Part shown: positions 24,594 to 32,998 of the stretch, piece by piece | Numbering within the stretch: the stretch's first letter is position 1 | Layout of the letters: the number at the start of each line of letters is the position of its first letter | NCBI RefSeq assembly: GCF_900699785.1 | Contig: NZ_LR535679.1 | Location: forward strand, 62,001-126,000 | DNA length: 64,000 bases | Direction of reading: 5' to 3' | Origin: Campylobacter showae | GTDB lineage: Bacteria > Campylobacterota > Campylobacteria > Campylobacterales > Campylobacteraceae | Program-made: the position numbers and the translations under genes | The notes under the pieces: model-generated | Database searches by the model: none | The model's input: the letters and a program-made list of their open reading frames with translations, nothing else | What the model was told of the DNA's origin: nothing

Positions 24594-24653
24594 AAATTTA
24601 CCGCCGTATCCGTTAAATCATCTTTAAATTTACGGATCGGCGGCGGTAAATTT
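24594..24653. terminator. Long stem-loop after the NlpC/P60 gene
   Basis: A perfect 13-bp repeat (24594-24606 with 24641-24653) with an inner 6-bp continuation (ATCCGT 24608-24613 with ACGGAT 24632-24637) makes a stem of about 19 bp with one bulge. There is no strong T-run on either side. It separates the icd operon from oor. The rest of 24562-24870 is AAATTTGA-rich and otherwise empty apart from the oor promoter. Confidence 0.5.
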
Positions 24654-24829
24654 AACTTCTAAATTTACTCTACGCCAAATTGCGTAATAGCCGTTAAATT
24701 TGAACCAAAAATCCTAAATATCAAGAACGGCATATTCGCTAGGGCGTTTCAAATTTGCTCGTTTTCATACAAAAAATCTCCAAATTTTATTTTACTATCC
24801 GATTTAAATACCAAATTTAACTTAAATGC

Positions 24830-24867
24830 TATAAAATTATCGTTACGAGTTAAATTTGATAAGGAAA
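24830..24867 (+). promoter_or_regulatory. Promoter -10 and ribosome binding site of oorDABC
   Basis: TATAAA at 24830-24835 is a plausible -10 box in an AT-rich context. AAGGAAAA at 24861-24868 is the ribosome binding site that decides the oorD start at 24871. Confidence 0.5.
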
Positions 24868-24870
24868 AAT

Positions 24871-25182
24871 ATGCTGATAAAAACTGACGCCCCCGTCTGG
24901 GTCGATATCTCGCGCTGTAAGGCATGCGATATCTGCGTGAGCTGCTGTCCTGCGGGCGTGTTGGCGATGGCCGTAGAGCCGCGCGCCGTGCTAGGTAAAA
25001 CGATCGAAGTCGTGCATCCGGAGTCCTGTATCGGGTGCAGAGAGTGCGAGCTACACTGCCCCGATTTTGCGATTTACGTAGCGGAAAAGGGATTTAAATT
25101 CGCCAAACTAACCGCCGAAAGTAAAGAGCGCGCGACCGCCGTAAAAGAGAATAAATTTGAAAAATTAGAGGCGGAGATATGA
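24871..25182 (+). CDS. oorD: 2-oxoglutarate:acceptor oxidoreductase, ferredoxin subunit OorD
   Basis: 103-residue two-cluster ferredoxin that passes electrons within the oor complex. Two cysteine sets are visible: CKACDICVSCCP and CIGCRECELHCP, each CxxCxxCxxxCP, for two 4Fe-4S clusters. The ATG at 24871 was chosen by its ribosome binding site over a TTG 15 nt upstream. The stop overlaps oorA by 4 nt (ATGA). The order D-A-B-C is that of C. jejuni and Helicobacter. Confidence 0.95.
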   Translation: MLIKTDAPVWVDISRCKACDICVSCCPAGVLAMAVEPRAVLGKTIEVVHPESCIGCRECELHCPDFAIYVAEKGFKFAKLTAESKERATAVKENKFEKLEAEI

Positions 25183-26339
25183 GCGAATTTTTAAATAATA
25201 ACGGCGGCAAAAGAGAGGTCATCGCTAGCGGCAACGAGCTGGTCGCGCTTGCGGCGGTTGAGTGCGGGTGTAACTTTTTCGGCGGTTATCCGATCACGCC
25301 AAGCAGCGAGATCGCGCACGAACTAAGCGTACTGCTGCCAAAGCACGGCGGCAAATTTATCCAGATGGAGGACGAGATCGCGGGCATCTCGGTGGCGCTT
25401 GGAGCCTCGATGAGCGGGGCAAAGGCGATGACTGCAAGCTCGGGTCCCGGTATCTCGCTAAAGGCCGAGCAGATCGGGCTTGGCTTTATCGCGGAGGTGC
25501 CGCTAGTGATCGTAAACGTCATGCGCGGCGGCCCTAGCACGGGGCTGCCTACTCGCGTGGCGCAGGGCGATTTACTGCAGGCGAAAAACCCGACTCACGG
25601 CGACGTAAACAGCATCGTTATCGCGCCTTCAAGCCTAGAGGAGTGCTATACGCAGACCGTTCGCGCGTTTAATCTCGCCGAGAGATTCATGACGCCCGTG
25701 TTTTTGCTACTAGACGAAACGATCGGGCATATGCACGCAAAGGCCGTGCTGCCGCAGATTAGCGAGCTAGAGATCTACTTGCGTAAGCAGTTTAGCGGCG
25801 ATCCCGCGGACTACCGCCCGTACAGGGCCGCGGCGGACGAGCCTGCCGTGCTAAATAAATTTTTCGGCGGTTACCGCTATCACGTCACTGGCCTGCATCA
25901 CGGCGAGACGGGCTTTCCGACCGAGGACGGCGCGGTCGTGGACTACAACATTAAGCGCCTTTTTAACAAAATAAACGCGCACGCGCACGAGTTTGAGCTT
26001 TGCGAGGAGTTTATGCTAGATGACGCGGAGATTTGCATTATCGCGTTTGGCTCCGTGGCTCGCGCGGCAAAGGAGGCGGTGCTAAATTTACGCGAAAAAG
26101 GCGTGAAAGTAGGACTTTTTAAGCCTATCACGCTCTTTCCGACGCCAAGCGAAAAACTACGCGAAATCTCGGCTAAATTTAGCAAAATTTTGATCTGCGA
26201 GTTAAATTTGGGCCAGTATACGGGCGAGATAATCAAAGCCACGCTAAGAGAGGACTTTAAGACGCTGCTAAAAGCCAACGGCCGCCCGATCAGCCCGCAA
26301 GAAATCGCGCAAAAAATAGGAGAATTTGATGGCATTTAA
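25179..26339 (+). CDS. oorA: 2-oxoglutarate:acceptor oxidoreductase, alpha subunit OorA
   Basis: 386 residues; catalyses, with the other subunits, CoA-dependent oxidative decarboxylation of 2-oxoglutarate to succinyl-CoA. It has the pyruvate:ferredoxin oxidoreductase domains I and II: GGYPITPSSEIAHEL near residue 30-45, EDEIAGISVALGASMSGAKAMTASSG (split here: EDEIAGISVALG at about 65) and GPSTGLPTR around 115. Oxygen-sensitive enzyme class of microaerophiles; it replaces the 2-oxoglutarate dehydrogenase complex. Coupled to oorD and oorB. Confidence 0.96.
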   Translation: MSEFLNNNGGKREVIASGNELVALAAVECGCNFFGGYPITPSSEIAHELSVLLPKHGGKFIQMEDEIAGISVALGASMSGAKAMTASSGPGISLKAEQIGLGFIAEVPLVIVNVMRGGPSTGLPTRVAQGDLLQAKNPTHGDVNSIVIAPSSLEECYTQTVRAFNLAERFMTPVFLLLDETIGHMHAKAVLPQISELEIYLRKQFSGDPADYRPYRAAADEPAVLNKFFGGYRYHVTGLHHGETGFPTEDGAVVDYNIKRLFNKINAHAHEFELCEEFMLDDAEICIIAFGSVARAAKEAVLNLREKGVKVGLFKPITLFPTPSEKLREISAKFSKILICELNLGQYTGEIIKATLREDFKTLLKANGRPISPQEIAQKIGEFDGI

Positions 26340-27174
26340 CTACGACGACTACCTACGCACGGACAAAACGCCGACTCTGTGGTGCTGGGGATGCGGCGAC
26401 GGCGTGATATTAAAGGCGCTAATCCGCGCAATACATAAGCTAGGCTGGGATATGAACGACGTGTGCGTGGTCTCAGGCATCGGCTGTTCCGGGCGCTTTA
26501 GCTCCTATATCAACTGCAACACCGTCCACACGACGCACGGTCGCGCGATAGCCTATGCTACGGGTATTAAGCTAGCAAACCCCGATAAACACGTCATCGT
26601 AGTAACCGGCGACGGCGACGGGCTAGCCATAGGTGGCAATCACACGATCCACGGATGCCGCAGAAATATAAATTTAAAGCACGTTTTGATAAATAATTTC
26701 ATCTACGGGCTAACGAACTCCCAAACAAGCCCGACCACGCCGACCGGGTTTTGGACGGTGACGGCGCAGTATGGTAACGTAGATCCAAATTTTGACGCGT
26801 GCAAACTCGCAACCGCCGCAGGAGCGACATTTGTAGCGCGTAGCAGCGTGATAGAGCCTGCAAAACTGGAAAAGATATTTGCCGAGGGCTTCGAGCACGA
26901 CGGATACAGCTTTTTTGACGTATTTTCAAACTGCCACATAAATCTGGGCCGCAAAAACAAAATGGGGCAGGCCACGCAGATGCTGGAGTGGATAGACGGT
27001 CGCACGGTAAGTAAGGCTAAATTTGACGCGATGAGTGAGGATGAGCGAGACGGTAAATTTCCGCTAGGAGTGCTGCATAAAGACGAGTCGCGCATGGAGT
27101 ACACCAAGGCCTACGACATGGTGATAAAAGCCGCTAGAGACGGCGAGAAAATCGACTTTGGAGCGCTAAAATGA
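26329..27174 (+). CDS. oorB: 2-oxoglutarate:acceptor oxidoreductase, beta subunit OorB
   Basis: 281 residues, thiamine-diphosphate-binding subunit. WCWGCGDG near the N-terminus, GIGCSGR, HTTHGRA and the TPP motif GDGDGLAIGGNH (about residue 87-98) are all present. The ATG at 26329 follows AGGAG and overlaps the end of oorA by 11 nt. The C-terminus overlaps oorC by 4 nt. Confidence 0.96.
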   Translation: MAFNYDDYLRTDKTPTLWCWGCGDGVILKALIRAIHKLGWDMNDVCVVSGIGCSGRFSSYINCNTVHTTHGRAIAYATGIKLANPDKHVIVVTGDGDGLAIGGNHTIHGCRRNINLKHVLINNFIYGLTNSQTSPTTPTGFWTVTAQYGNVDPNFDACKLATAAGATFVARSSVIEPAKLEKIFAEGFEHDGYSFFDVFSNCHINLGRKNKMGQATQMLEWIDGRTVSKAKFDAMSEDERDGKFPLGVLHKDESRMEYTKAYDMVIKAARDGEKIDFGALK

Positions 27175-27731
27175 AAAGGCAGTTAAGATTCGTTGGAGTG
27201 GGCGGCCAGGGCGTGATATTAGCGGGCGAAATTTTAGCCGCGGCCAAGATCGAGGAGGGCGGATACGGCGTCAAGGCCTCGACCTACACCTCGCAGGTAC
27301 GCGGAGGACCGACGAAGGTCGATATCATTTTGAGCGAGCGCGAGATATTTTACCCGTACGCAAACGAGGGCGAGATCGAGTTTATGCTCGCTACCGCGCA
27401 GGTTAGCTTCGAGCAGTTTAAAGAGGGCGTAAAAGAGGGCGGCATCATCGTTGTGGAGCCAAATTTAGTACGCGCTAGCGACGAGGATAAAAAACGGTGG
27501 AAAATCTACGAAATACCGATCATCTCCATCGCTAAAGACGAAGTGGGCAACGTCATAACCCAAAGCGTCGTAGCGCTCGCAGTCGCCGTGCAGATGAGCT
27601 GCTGCCTGGGTGCCGAGCTAGTTAAACGCGTAATGCTCTCAAAAGTGCCTAAAAAAGTCTACGCCGAGAACGAAAAAGCCTACGAGCTGGGGCTTAAATA
27701 CGCCGAAATTTGCATAAAAAACGGCAAATAA
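27171..27731 (+). CDS. oorC: 2-oxoglutarate:acceptor oxidoreductase, gamma subunit OorC
   Basis: 186 residues. N-terminus RFVGVGGQGVILAGEIL is the gamma-domain signature, followed by TYTSQVRGGPTKVDI. Completes the four-subunit enzyme. No terminator was seen immediately after it, but a new promoter precedes fldA 40 nt downstream. Confidence 0.95.
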   Translation: MKRQLRFVGVGGQGVILAGEILAAAKIEEGGYGVKASTYTSQVRGGPTKVDIILSEREIFYPYANEGEIEFMLATAQVSFEQFKEGVKEGGIIVVEPNLVRASDEDKKRWKIYEIPIISIAKDEVGNVITQSVVALAVAVQMSCCLGAELVKRVMLSKVPKKVYAENEKAYELGLKYAEICIKNGK

Positions 27732-27771
27732 AAGCGTGATTTGAAATAAGATAAATTAAGTATCATTTCGT

Positions 27772-27810
27772 TATAATTCAGGTATTAATTTATTTGATTT
27801 TAAGGAGAAC
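27772..27810 (+). promoter_or_regulatory. Promoter -10 and ribosome binding site of the flavodoxin gene
   Basis: TATAAT at 27772-27777 preceded by T-rich sequence (CATTTCGT), and AAGGAG at 27802-27807 before the ATG at 27814. Confidence 0.65.
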
Positions 27811-27813
27811 GAA

Positions 27814-28293
27814 ATGAGCGTTGGTATTTTTTACACGACGACAAAGGGGCACACAAAGAGCGCGTGCGAGTATCTAGCCGGCAAAATAGGAGCTCAGCTA
27901 ATAGACGTAAAGGGCGCTGGGGCAGAGGATTTTGCTAAATTTGACGTTATCATCGCAGCGGCGCCTAGCTACGGCGACGGCGAGTTGCAGTCTGATTGGG
28001 CGGAGAAGCTGCCGCTTTTAAAAGCCGGCAGTAAAGGCAAAAAAGCCGCCATCGTAGCCATCGGCAATCAAGCTAACCACCCGCAAACGCTTTTTAGCGG
28101 CGCGGTGGATTTTCTGCCGTATCTAAAAGATGCGCAAATTTTCGGCGCTAGCGACGTGGACGGATATAAATTTAACCACTCCGCGTTTTTAGTAAACGGC
28201 AAATTTATCGGTCTCGCGCTTGACGTTAAGGGCGATGAAAACTACGCAAAACGCATCGACAAATGGGTCGAAGAAAATAAGTCTAATTTTTAA
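27814..28293 (+). CDS. fldA: Flavodoxin
   Basis: 159-residue FMN electron carrier. The FMN phosphate loop is near the N-terminus (FYTTTKGHTKSAC, residues 6-18); the isoalloxazine loop includes APSYGDGELQSDW (about 50-62). In this lineage flavodoxin is the known electron acceptor of the 2-oxo-acid oxidoreductases, and its position directly after oorDABC fits that. Own promoter and terminator. Confidence 0.92.
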   Translation: MSVGIFYTTTKGHTKSACEYLAGKIGAQLIDVKGAGAEDFAKFDVIIAAAPSYGDGELQSDWAEKLPLLKAGSKGKKAAIVAIGNQANHPQTLFSGAVDFLPYLKDAQIFGASDVDGYKFNHSAFLVNGKFIGLALDVKGDENYAKRIDKWVEENKSNF

Positions 28294-28307
28294 TTTTCTA
28301 CTTTCCG

Positions 28308-28342
28308 CCGCTTCGCTGGTTAAATTTGCGGAGCGGTTTTTT
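28308..28342 (+). terminator. Rho-independent terminator of fldA
   Basis: Nine-bp stem (28308-28316 with 28328-28336, one G-U pair), 11-nt loop, and a run of six T at 28337-28342. The best terminator in the window. Confidence 0.85.
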
Positions 28343-28477
28343 GGTTGTTAAATTAACAAGTTTGCGTCAAATTTAGATAGCCATTTTTTAAGTAAAACTT
28401 ACTTACGATATCTCTAAATTTAAAAACTCAGAAAATCAGAATTTTTGTCCAAATTTCTGAGCTTAAAATACAAAATT

Positions 28478-29251
28478 TTATTTCCCGAAAAGTTTCTTTA
28501 TAGCGCCGAAAAAGCCGCCTGAGCCTTCGTTTTTATCGCTTTCGTTTTTCTTTTTATCCAGCTTCATCGCTTCGCTTAGCTGCTGCGCCGCCGTATCGGC
28601 GTAGATAAACGCGCCTTCTGGATCGCAGTTAAAAAGGTTTGAGTAGCACTCGGAGCTGTTTAGATCAAGCGGGTTTGGCACGATGACGTCGGTAGCCTCA
28701 AGCAGTCCGTAGCCGCCCTCAACGCCAAATTTAACCGCGCTCAAAAATGCAGGCAGATTTTGCGCGTAAAAATTATCCGTTTTTTGCTTGATATCGCCGC
28801 CTGTGTTGTAGTCCTGCCAAAATTTAGCCAAATTTGCCGCGCTTATAAATGCGCCCGATGAGTAGTTTCCGTCAAATTCGCCGGTAAATTTAGCTTTTAT
28901 TTCAGGCGGTATAACGTCGCTTATGTCGCTTAGATACCGCTTAAATTCGCCGTGTTCGTCCGCCAAAAAGCTAAACGCCGTGCCGCGCGTGTAGAAGTAT
29001 TTTCTAAAAAATCCCTGCACGGCGGCGAGTATGTAGCCATGACCCGTCGAAAAGCTCTCGTCATCTTTGTTTTCAAGCGCGATTTTAAGAGTATCGATGT
29101 ATTTTTGCGCGTAAAAATCCTCCATGCCGTACTCTTTTGCAAGCCTTTGCGCGACCGACCAGTCGCCCTCTCGCGCGCTTTTTAACGCGTCAAAATACCA
29201 CTGCTTGATCTCGTTTTCGTTGATCGGATGATAACTCACGTCGTAGCCCAT
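28478..29251 (-). CDS. Hypothetical protein, 257 residues
   Basis: I do not recognise the family. Soluble, acidic, mostly helical, with many Tyr and Phe. It starts MGYDVSYHPINENEIKQWYF and ends with a charged linker plus a Gly/Phe/Lys tail (GGFFGAIKKLFGK). No signal peptide. AGGAGC lies shortly before the ATG. It is convergent with fldA and lies upstream of nothing else on its strand, so it is probably monocistronic. Confidence 0.6.
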   Translation of the reverse strand: MGYDVSYHPINENEIKQWYFDALKSAREGDWSVAQRLAKEYGMEDFYAQKYIDTLKIALENKDDESFSTGHGYILAAVQGFFRKYFYTRGTAFSFLADEHGEFKRYLSDISDVIPPEIKAKFTGEFDGNYSSGAFISAANLAKFWQDYNTGGDIKQKTDNFYAQNLPAFLSAVKFGVEGGYGLLEATDVIVPNPLDLNSSECYSNLFNCDPEGAFIYADTAAQQLSEAMKLDKKKNESDKNEGSGGFFGAIKKLFGK

Positions 29252-29303
29252 TTTGGCTCCTTTTTAGGTAGATTTTTCTAAATTTATACTGATCGCGACT
29301 GAT

Positions 29304-29939
29304 CTACGCGTATAAAATCGATCCCAAACGAATCATATTTGAGCCGCATTTTATCGCTAGTTCAAAGTCGCCGCTCATACCCATCGAGCAAATCTCTGCG
29401 CCGCGAGGTTGCAGATTTTCGTAAATTTTACGCGTAGTCTCAAAGCTTTTTTGTACGACCCTTTCGTCATCTACGTGCGCACCGATACTCATCACGCCGA
29501 TGGGTTTTAGAAATTTGCACTCCTGCGCGATTTGTAAAAACGCATCCTGCGCGGCTTCTGGCAAGATGCCTTGTTTCGTGTCTTCGCGCGCGGAGTTTAT
29601 TTGCAGCAGGCAAGGCAGCTCGCAATCAAGCCTCTTATCCACCGCAAGCGCGGCCTCTACGCTCTCGCAGCTTTGCCAAAGAGCGGGTTTGAGCGCTAGT
29701 AGGTGGTTGATTTTGTTGCTTTGAAGTCGCCCGATAAAGTGCCACTCGATCGGCAAATTTGATAAAATTTCGCTCTTATTTTTGAGCTCTTGCACGCGGT
29801 TTTCGCCAAAGCTTGTTTGTCCTTGCCTAAAAAGCTCCAAAACCTCTTTGGTTGTTACGTTTTTACTCACGGCGATTAGCTTCACGGCCTCGCCCGTGCG
29901 CGCGTTTTCGATGCGTTCTAAAATTTGCGCTAGTTTCAT
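29304..29939 (-). CDS. YggS/PROSC-family pyridoxal phosphate homeostasis protein
   Basis: 211-residue PLP-binding barrel protein that buffers free pyridoxal phosphate; no catalytic activity known for the family. The PLP lysine is Lys26 in LIAVSKNVT. SFGENRVQEL, WHFIGRLQSNK, and MGMSGDFELAI with GSNMIRLGS near the C-terminus are all diagnostic. The ATG overlaps the rseP stop by 4 nt, so it is the last gene of the long minus-strand run. Confidence 0.95.
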   Translation of the reverse strand: MKLAQILERIENARTGEAVKLIAVSKNVTTKEVLELFRQGQTSFGENRVQELKNKSEILSNLPIEWHFIGRLQSNKINHLLALKPALWQSCESVEAALAVDKRLDCELPCLLQINSAREDTKQGILPEAAQDAFLQIAQECKFLKPIGVMSIGAHVDDERVVQKSFETTRKIYENLQPRGAEICSMGMSGDFELAIKCGSNMIRLGSILYA

Positions 29940-31048
29940 TGTCCCGCTCCGCTTAGGCGCATCACGTCGTTAAAGGTCGCAAACGCCATCAGGCAGAGCA
30001 AAAACGCCCAGCCGCAGTAGGTGAGGCCGATATAGACTTTTTCGTTCATCTCGCGGCGGAAAATGAGCTCGTAAAGGTTGAAAAATATATGTCCTCCGTC
30101 AAGCGCCGGGATAGGCAGCAGGTTTAGCACGCCTAAATTTACGGAGATGAGCGCGGCAATGATGAGTAGGGTCGAGACGCCGATGCCTGCGGCCTTTGAG
30201 GTGATGTCGGTGATCTGGATGATGCCGCCCATCTCTTTTAGCGGCACGACGCCCGCGATGAGCTTTTCAAGCCCCGTAAATATGAGCTTTGAGGCGTTTA
30301 CGGTCTCAACGAGCGCAAATTTGAGTGAGCTAAAGCCTGTATTTCGTATCGTGACTGCCTCGCCTGAAGGCGAAATGCCGATGAGCGGTTTTTCTATCTT
30401 TTCGCCAAATATCGTTACGCTCTGCCCGATTTTAGGCGTCAAATTTATCGTTTTTATTTCGCCCGCGCGCTCGAGCATGATTGCAGTGGAGGTTAAATTT
30501 ACGTTTTTGCTTATCTCGTCCCATTCGCTGATTTTGATGCCGTTTATGTTTAAAATTTTATCGCCTTTTTGCAGTCCGGCGCTTGCCGCGGCGGAGTTTT
30601 CCAGCACTTTGCCCACGGTCGGAGCAAGCCTTTCTACGCCGATATGTCCAAGCGCGATAAATATAAAAAACGCCAAAGCGAAGTTAAAAAACGGCCCGGC
30701 AAAAAGGATGAAAATGCGTCCAAGAGGGCTGAGTCTCGTGTAGCTGTCGGCATCCTCGTTTTTTAGCCCAGGCTTGGCGTCCTCTTGCCCTTTTAGGCTC
30801 ACGTAGCCGCCAAGCGGTATCGCGCCGATGGCGTACTCGGTGGCGCCGATGGTTTTTGAGTAGATGCTTTGCCCAAAGCCCACGCTAAATTTTAGAACGC
30901 CTACTTTTAGCGCGCGAGCGGCGAGAAAGTGGCCAAGCTCGTGGAAAAATATGAGAAAGCTAATCACCAAAACCGTGATCAAAAAGTGCCAAGAGTACGC
31001 ATAAATGCCGACGGCTAGCATCGCCGCTACAAAGATAATGCTTTTCAA
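29936..31048 (-). CDS. rseP: Site-2 protease RseP (M50)
   Basis: 370-residue intramembrane zinc protease that cuts anti-sigma factors or signal-peptide remnants. HELGH at residues 36-40 supplies the zinc His pair and catalytic Glu; the third ligand is in ALDGGH near the C-terminus. A single PDZ domain (about 120-195) lies between the membrane parts. About four membrane helices. Confidence 0.94.
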   Translation of the reverse strand: MKSIIFVAAMLAVGIYAYSWHFLITVLVISFLIFFHELGHFLAARALKVGVLKFSVGFGQSIYSKTIGATEYAIGAIPLGGYVSLKGQEDAKPGLKNEDADSYTRLSPLGRIFILFAGPFFNFALAFFIFIALGHIGVERLAPTVGKVLENSAAASAGLQKGDKILNINGIKISEWDEISKNVNLTSTAIMLERAGEIKTINLTPKIGQSVTIFGEKIEKPLIGISPSGEAVTIRNTGFSSLKFALVETVNASKLIFTGLEKLIAGVVPLKEMGGIIQITDITSKAAGIGVSTLLIIAALISVNLGVLNLLPIPALDGGHIFFNLYELIFRREMNEKVYIGLTYCGWAFLLCLMAFATFNDVMRLSGAGQ

Positions 31049-31069
31049 AATTTACCTTTAAATTTGATT

Positions 31070-32086
31070 TTACCGCTCGAGTTTATCGCTGAGCAAAACG
31101 GCGATAAATTTCGTGCTCGGGTTTGCGTCAAGCGCGATCTTTAGGCTCATGGTAAGCGGTACGGCTAAAAACATACCGCCGATGCCGAACAAAAATCCCC
31201 AAAAAAGTAGGCTCAAAAGCACCACAAGCGTGCTGATACCAAGGCCTTTGCCTAGAAATTTAGGCTCGATAAAGTTGCCGATAATGATATTTATGGCTAA
31301 ATATAGAGCCGCAGTCCAAGCGCAAGAGGCTGCGTCGTTTAGCAAAAGCGCCACCAAAAGCGCCGGGACGGCCGCGATAATAGAGCCGATCGTCGGGATA
31401 AAATTTAGCACGAAAGCTAAAATCCCCCAAAGCGGCGCGTAAGGCACGCCGATGAAATTTAACCCGATAAATATAAAAACGCCCGTCGCAAACGATGCTG
31501 CGGACTTGATCGCGAGATAGCGCTTGAGATTTGATATAAACGTATCTACGATCTGGTTCGTTTGCGGATTTTTACTCGCAAAATACTCGACTTTTTGAGA
31601 AAATACCTGCACCTCAAAAAGCATAAAAGTAACGAGCAAAAACACAAAAAAGCTCTTTGAAACGAGCTCGGTGCCGCTCCTTAAAAATCCGCCTAGCACG
31701 GCAAAAATTTTATTTATATCAAAGTCTGCGGGCGCGGCGACGCTCTCGGGATCGATTAGACCGCGGCTCGCTAACATCTGGTGGTAATGATCGGCGAGGG
31801 CTTTAAATTTACTTTGAAGCTCGGGCATGTAGCTAACTAGCCCGTTTATCGTCTTTATCACGGTGTTTGCGATAAATCCCAGCGACAAAAACACGACCGC
31901 CGTAACGAGCGCAAAGGCTAAAACGCGCGGAAATTTGAGCTTTTCGAGCGCATTTATCGCAGGCGTCGCCACGATAGCGATAAAAACCGCCATCAAAAAC
32001 GGTAGCACGACGACGCTAGCGGCCTTTAGTCCCGCCGCAACTACGACGAAGCTAGCTAGATAGATTATAGCGTTTCCGGTTCTCAA
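31070..32086 (-). CDS. AI-2E family transporter (PerM/UPF0118)
   Basis: 338 residues with about seven to eight membrane helices and the family motif region GVPYAPLWGILAFVLNFIPTIGS (split: PLWGILAFVLNFIPTIG) around residue 220-240. The family name covers AI-2 exporters and Na+/H+ antiporter-like proteins; the substrate cannot be told from sequence. It is three bases from pgsA. Confidence 0.85.
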   Translation of the reverse strand: MRTGNAIIYLASFVVVAAGLKAASVVVLPFLMAVFIAIVATPAINALEKLKFPRVLAFALVTAVVFLSLGFIANTVIKTINGLVSYMPELQSKFKALADHYHQMLASRGLIDPESVAAPADFDINKIFAVLGGFLRSGTELVSKSFFVFLLVTFMLFEVQVFSQKVEYFASKNPQTNQIVDTFISNLKRYLAIKSAASFATGVFIFIGLNFIGVPYAPLWGILAFVLNFIPTIGSIIAAVPALLVALLLNDAASCAWTAALYLAINIIIGNFIEPKFLGKGLGISTLVVLLSLLFWGFLFGIGGMFLAVPLTMSLKIALDANPSTKFIAVLLSDKLER

Positions 32087-32088
32087 AT

Positions 32089-32643
32089 TTACGCCTTTTT
32101 GGCTTGATTTTTAACGTGCCTCACATAGGCGTTTACGTACTCAAAGCCCGAATACAGCGTCAGCGCGACGCTAAGCCAGAGCAAAAACTCGCCAAAAGGC
32201 CACTGCATGGTTAAAAAGCCGATCGCGACCATCTGGCAGACGGTTTTTACCTTGCCCGCCATCGATGCGGCGACCTCTACGCCTTCGCCCGCCATCACGA
32301 CGCGAAATCCTGTGATAAAAAACTCGCGAACGAGGATGAGATACACGGCCCACGGGCTCGCACGGTCTATCATCATGAGCCCTAAAAACGCGCCAAGCGT
32401 TAGCATTTTATCCGCTAGCGGGTCGATGACGGCTCCAAGCTTAGTCTTTTGATCCCACGCGCGCGCGATAAATCCGTCGAAAAAGTCCGTGACGCTAGCG
32501 ATCACGAATACAAGCGCGGCAAAGTAGTTCATCCAGCTAACGTGCACGCCCGAGAAGGAATTTACGCTAAGTAGCAGCCAAAACATCAGAGGCGCGAGAA
32601 ATACGCGCAGGAAGGCTAGGGCGTTTGGTAAATTTAGGCTCAT
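32089..32643 (-). CDS. pgsA: CDP-diacylglycerol-glycerol-3-phosphate 3-phosphatidyltransferase
   Basis: 184-residue membrane enzyme making phosphatidylglycerol phosphate. The CDP-alcohol phosphotransferase motif D-x2-DG-x2-AR-x8-G-x3-D-x3-D is complete (DFFDGFIAR, KLGAVIDPLAD). About four to five membrane helices. Part of the same run as rseP. Confidence 0.94.
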   Translation of the reverse strand: MSLNLPNALAFLRVFLAPLMFWLLLSVNSFSGVHVSWMNYFAALVFVIASVTDFFDGFIARAWDQKTKLGAVIDPLADKMLTLGAFLGLMMIDRASPWAVYLILVREFFITGFRVVMAGEGVEVAASMAGKVKTVCQMVAIGFLTMQWPFGEFLLWLSVALTLYSGFEYVNAYVRHVKNQAKKA

Positions 32644-32998
32644 TTATTTGTTCTTTCTTTTTGATTTCGGAGTTTAAAATTTGACGGCTCGGCGCTAAAG
32701 CCCGCGTAAAATTTGCCGACCCGCATTTTGCTTGATTTGATCGGTTGCGGATTTGCGCTTTGGTTAAATTTGCTCGGCGCTTCGTCAAATTTGGGCGGTT
32801 TTGGATTTAAATTTAACGGCAAAAAACATTTCGATTCTTTCAAATTTAGATCAAATTTAAAAGAATCGCCCACACCGAAAAATTTGCTTTTAAATTTTAA
32901 ATTTTTAAATTTAGCCTGCAAACGCGTTAAATTTATACTGCCGAATTTGCCCGAAATGCGAGCAACCGACAAAGGAGCGCAGGCTAAATTTGCTTTTT
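32644..32998. other. 355-nt gap between the SDR gene and pgsA; AAATTTGA-rich, one hairpin
   Basis: Contains many AAATTTGA/TCAAATTT words and a 9-bp inverted repeat (32832-32840 with 32860-32868). A 120-codon open frame on the minus strand (33002-32640) overlaps both neighbours by ATGA. It lacks a good ribosome binding site and reads as a basic, low-complexity protein built from the repeated word (KFDLNL, KFDEAPSKF). I doubt it is a gene but cannot exclude it. Confidence 0.4.

Noticed and set aside
30078..30743. 221-codon plus-strand frame opposite rseP
   Set aside because: Antisense shadow of a clearly identified gene; composition is that of reversed hydrophobic codons.
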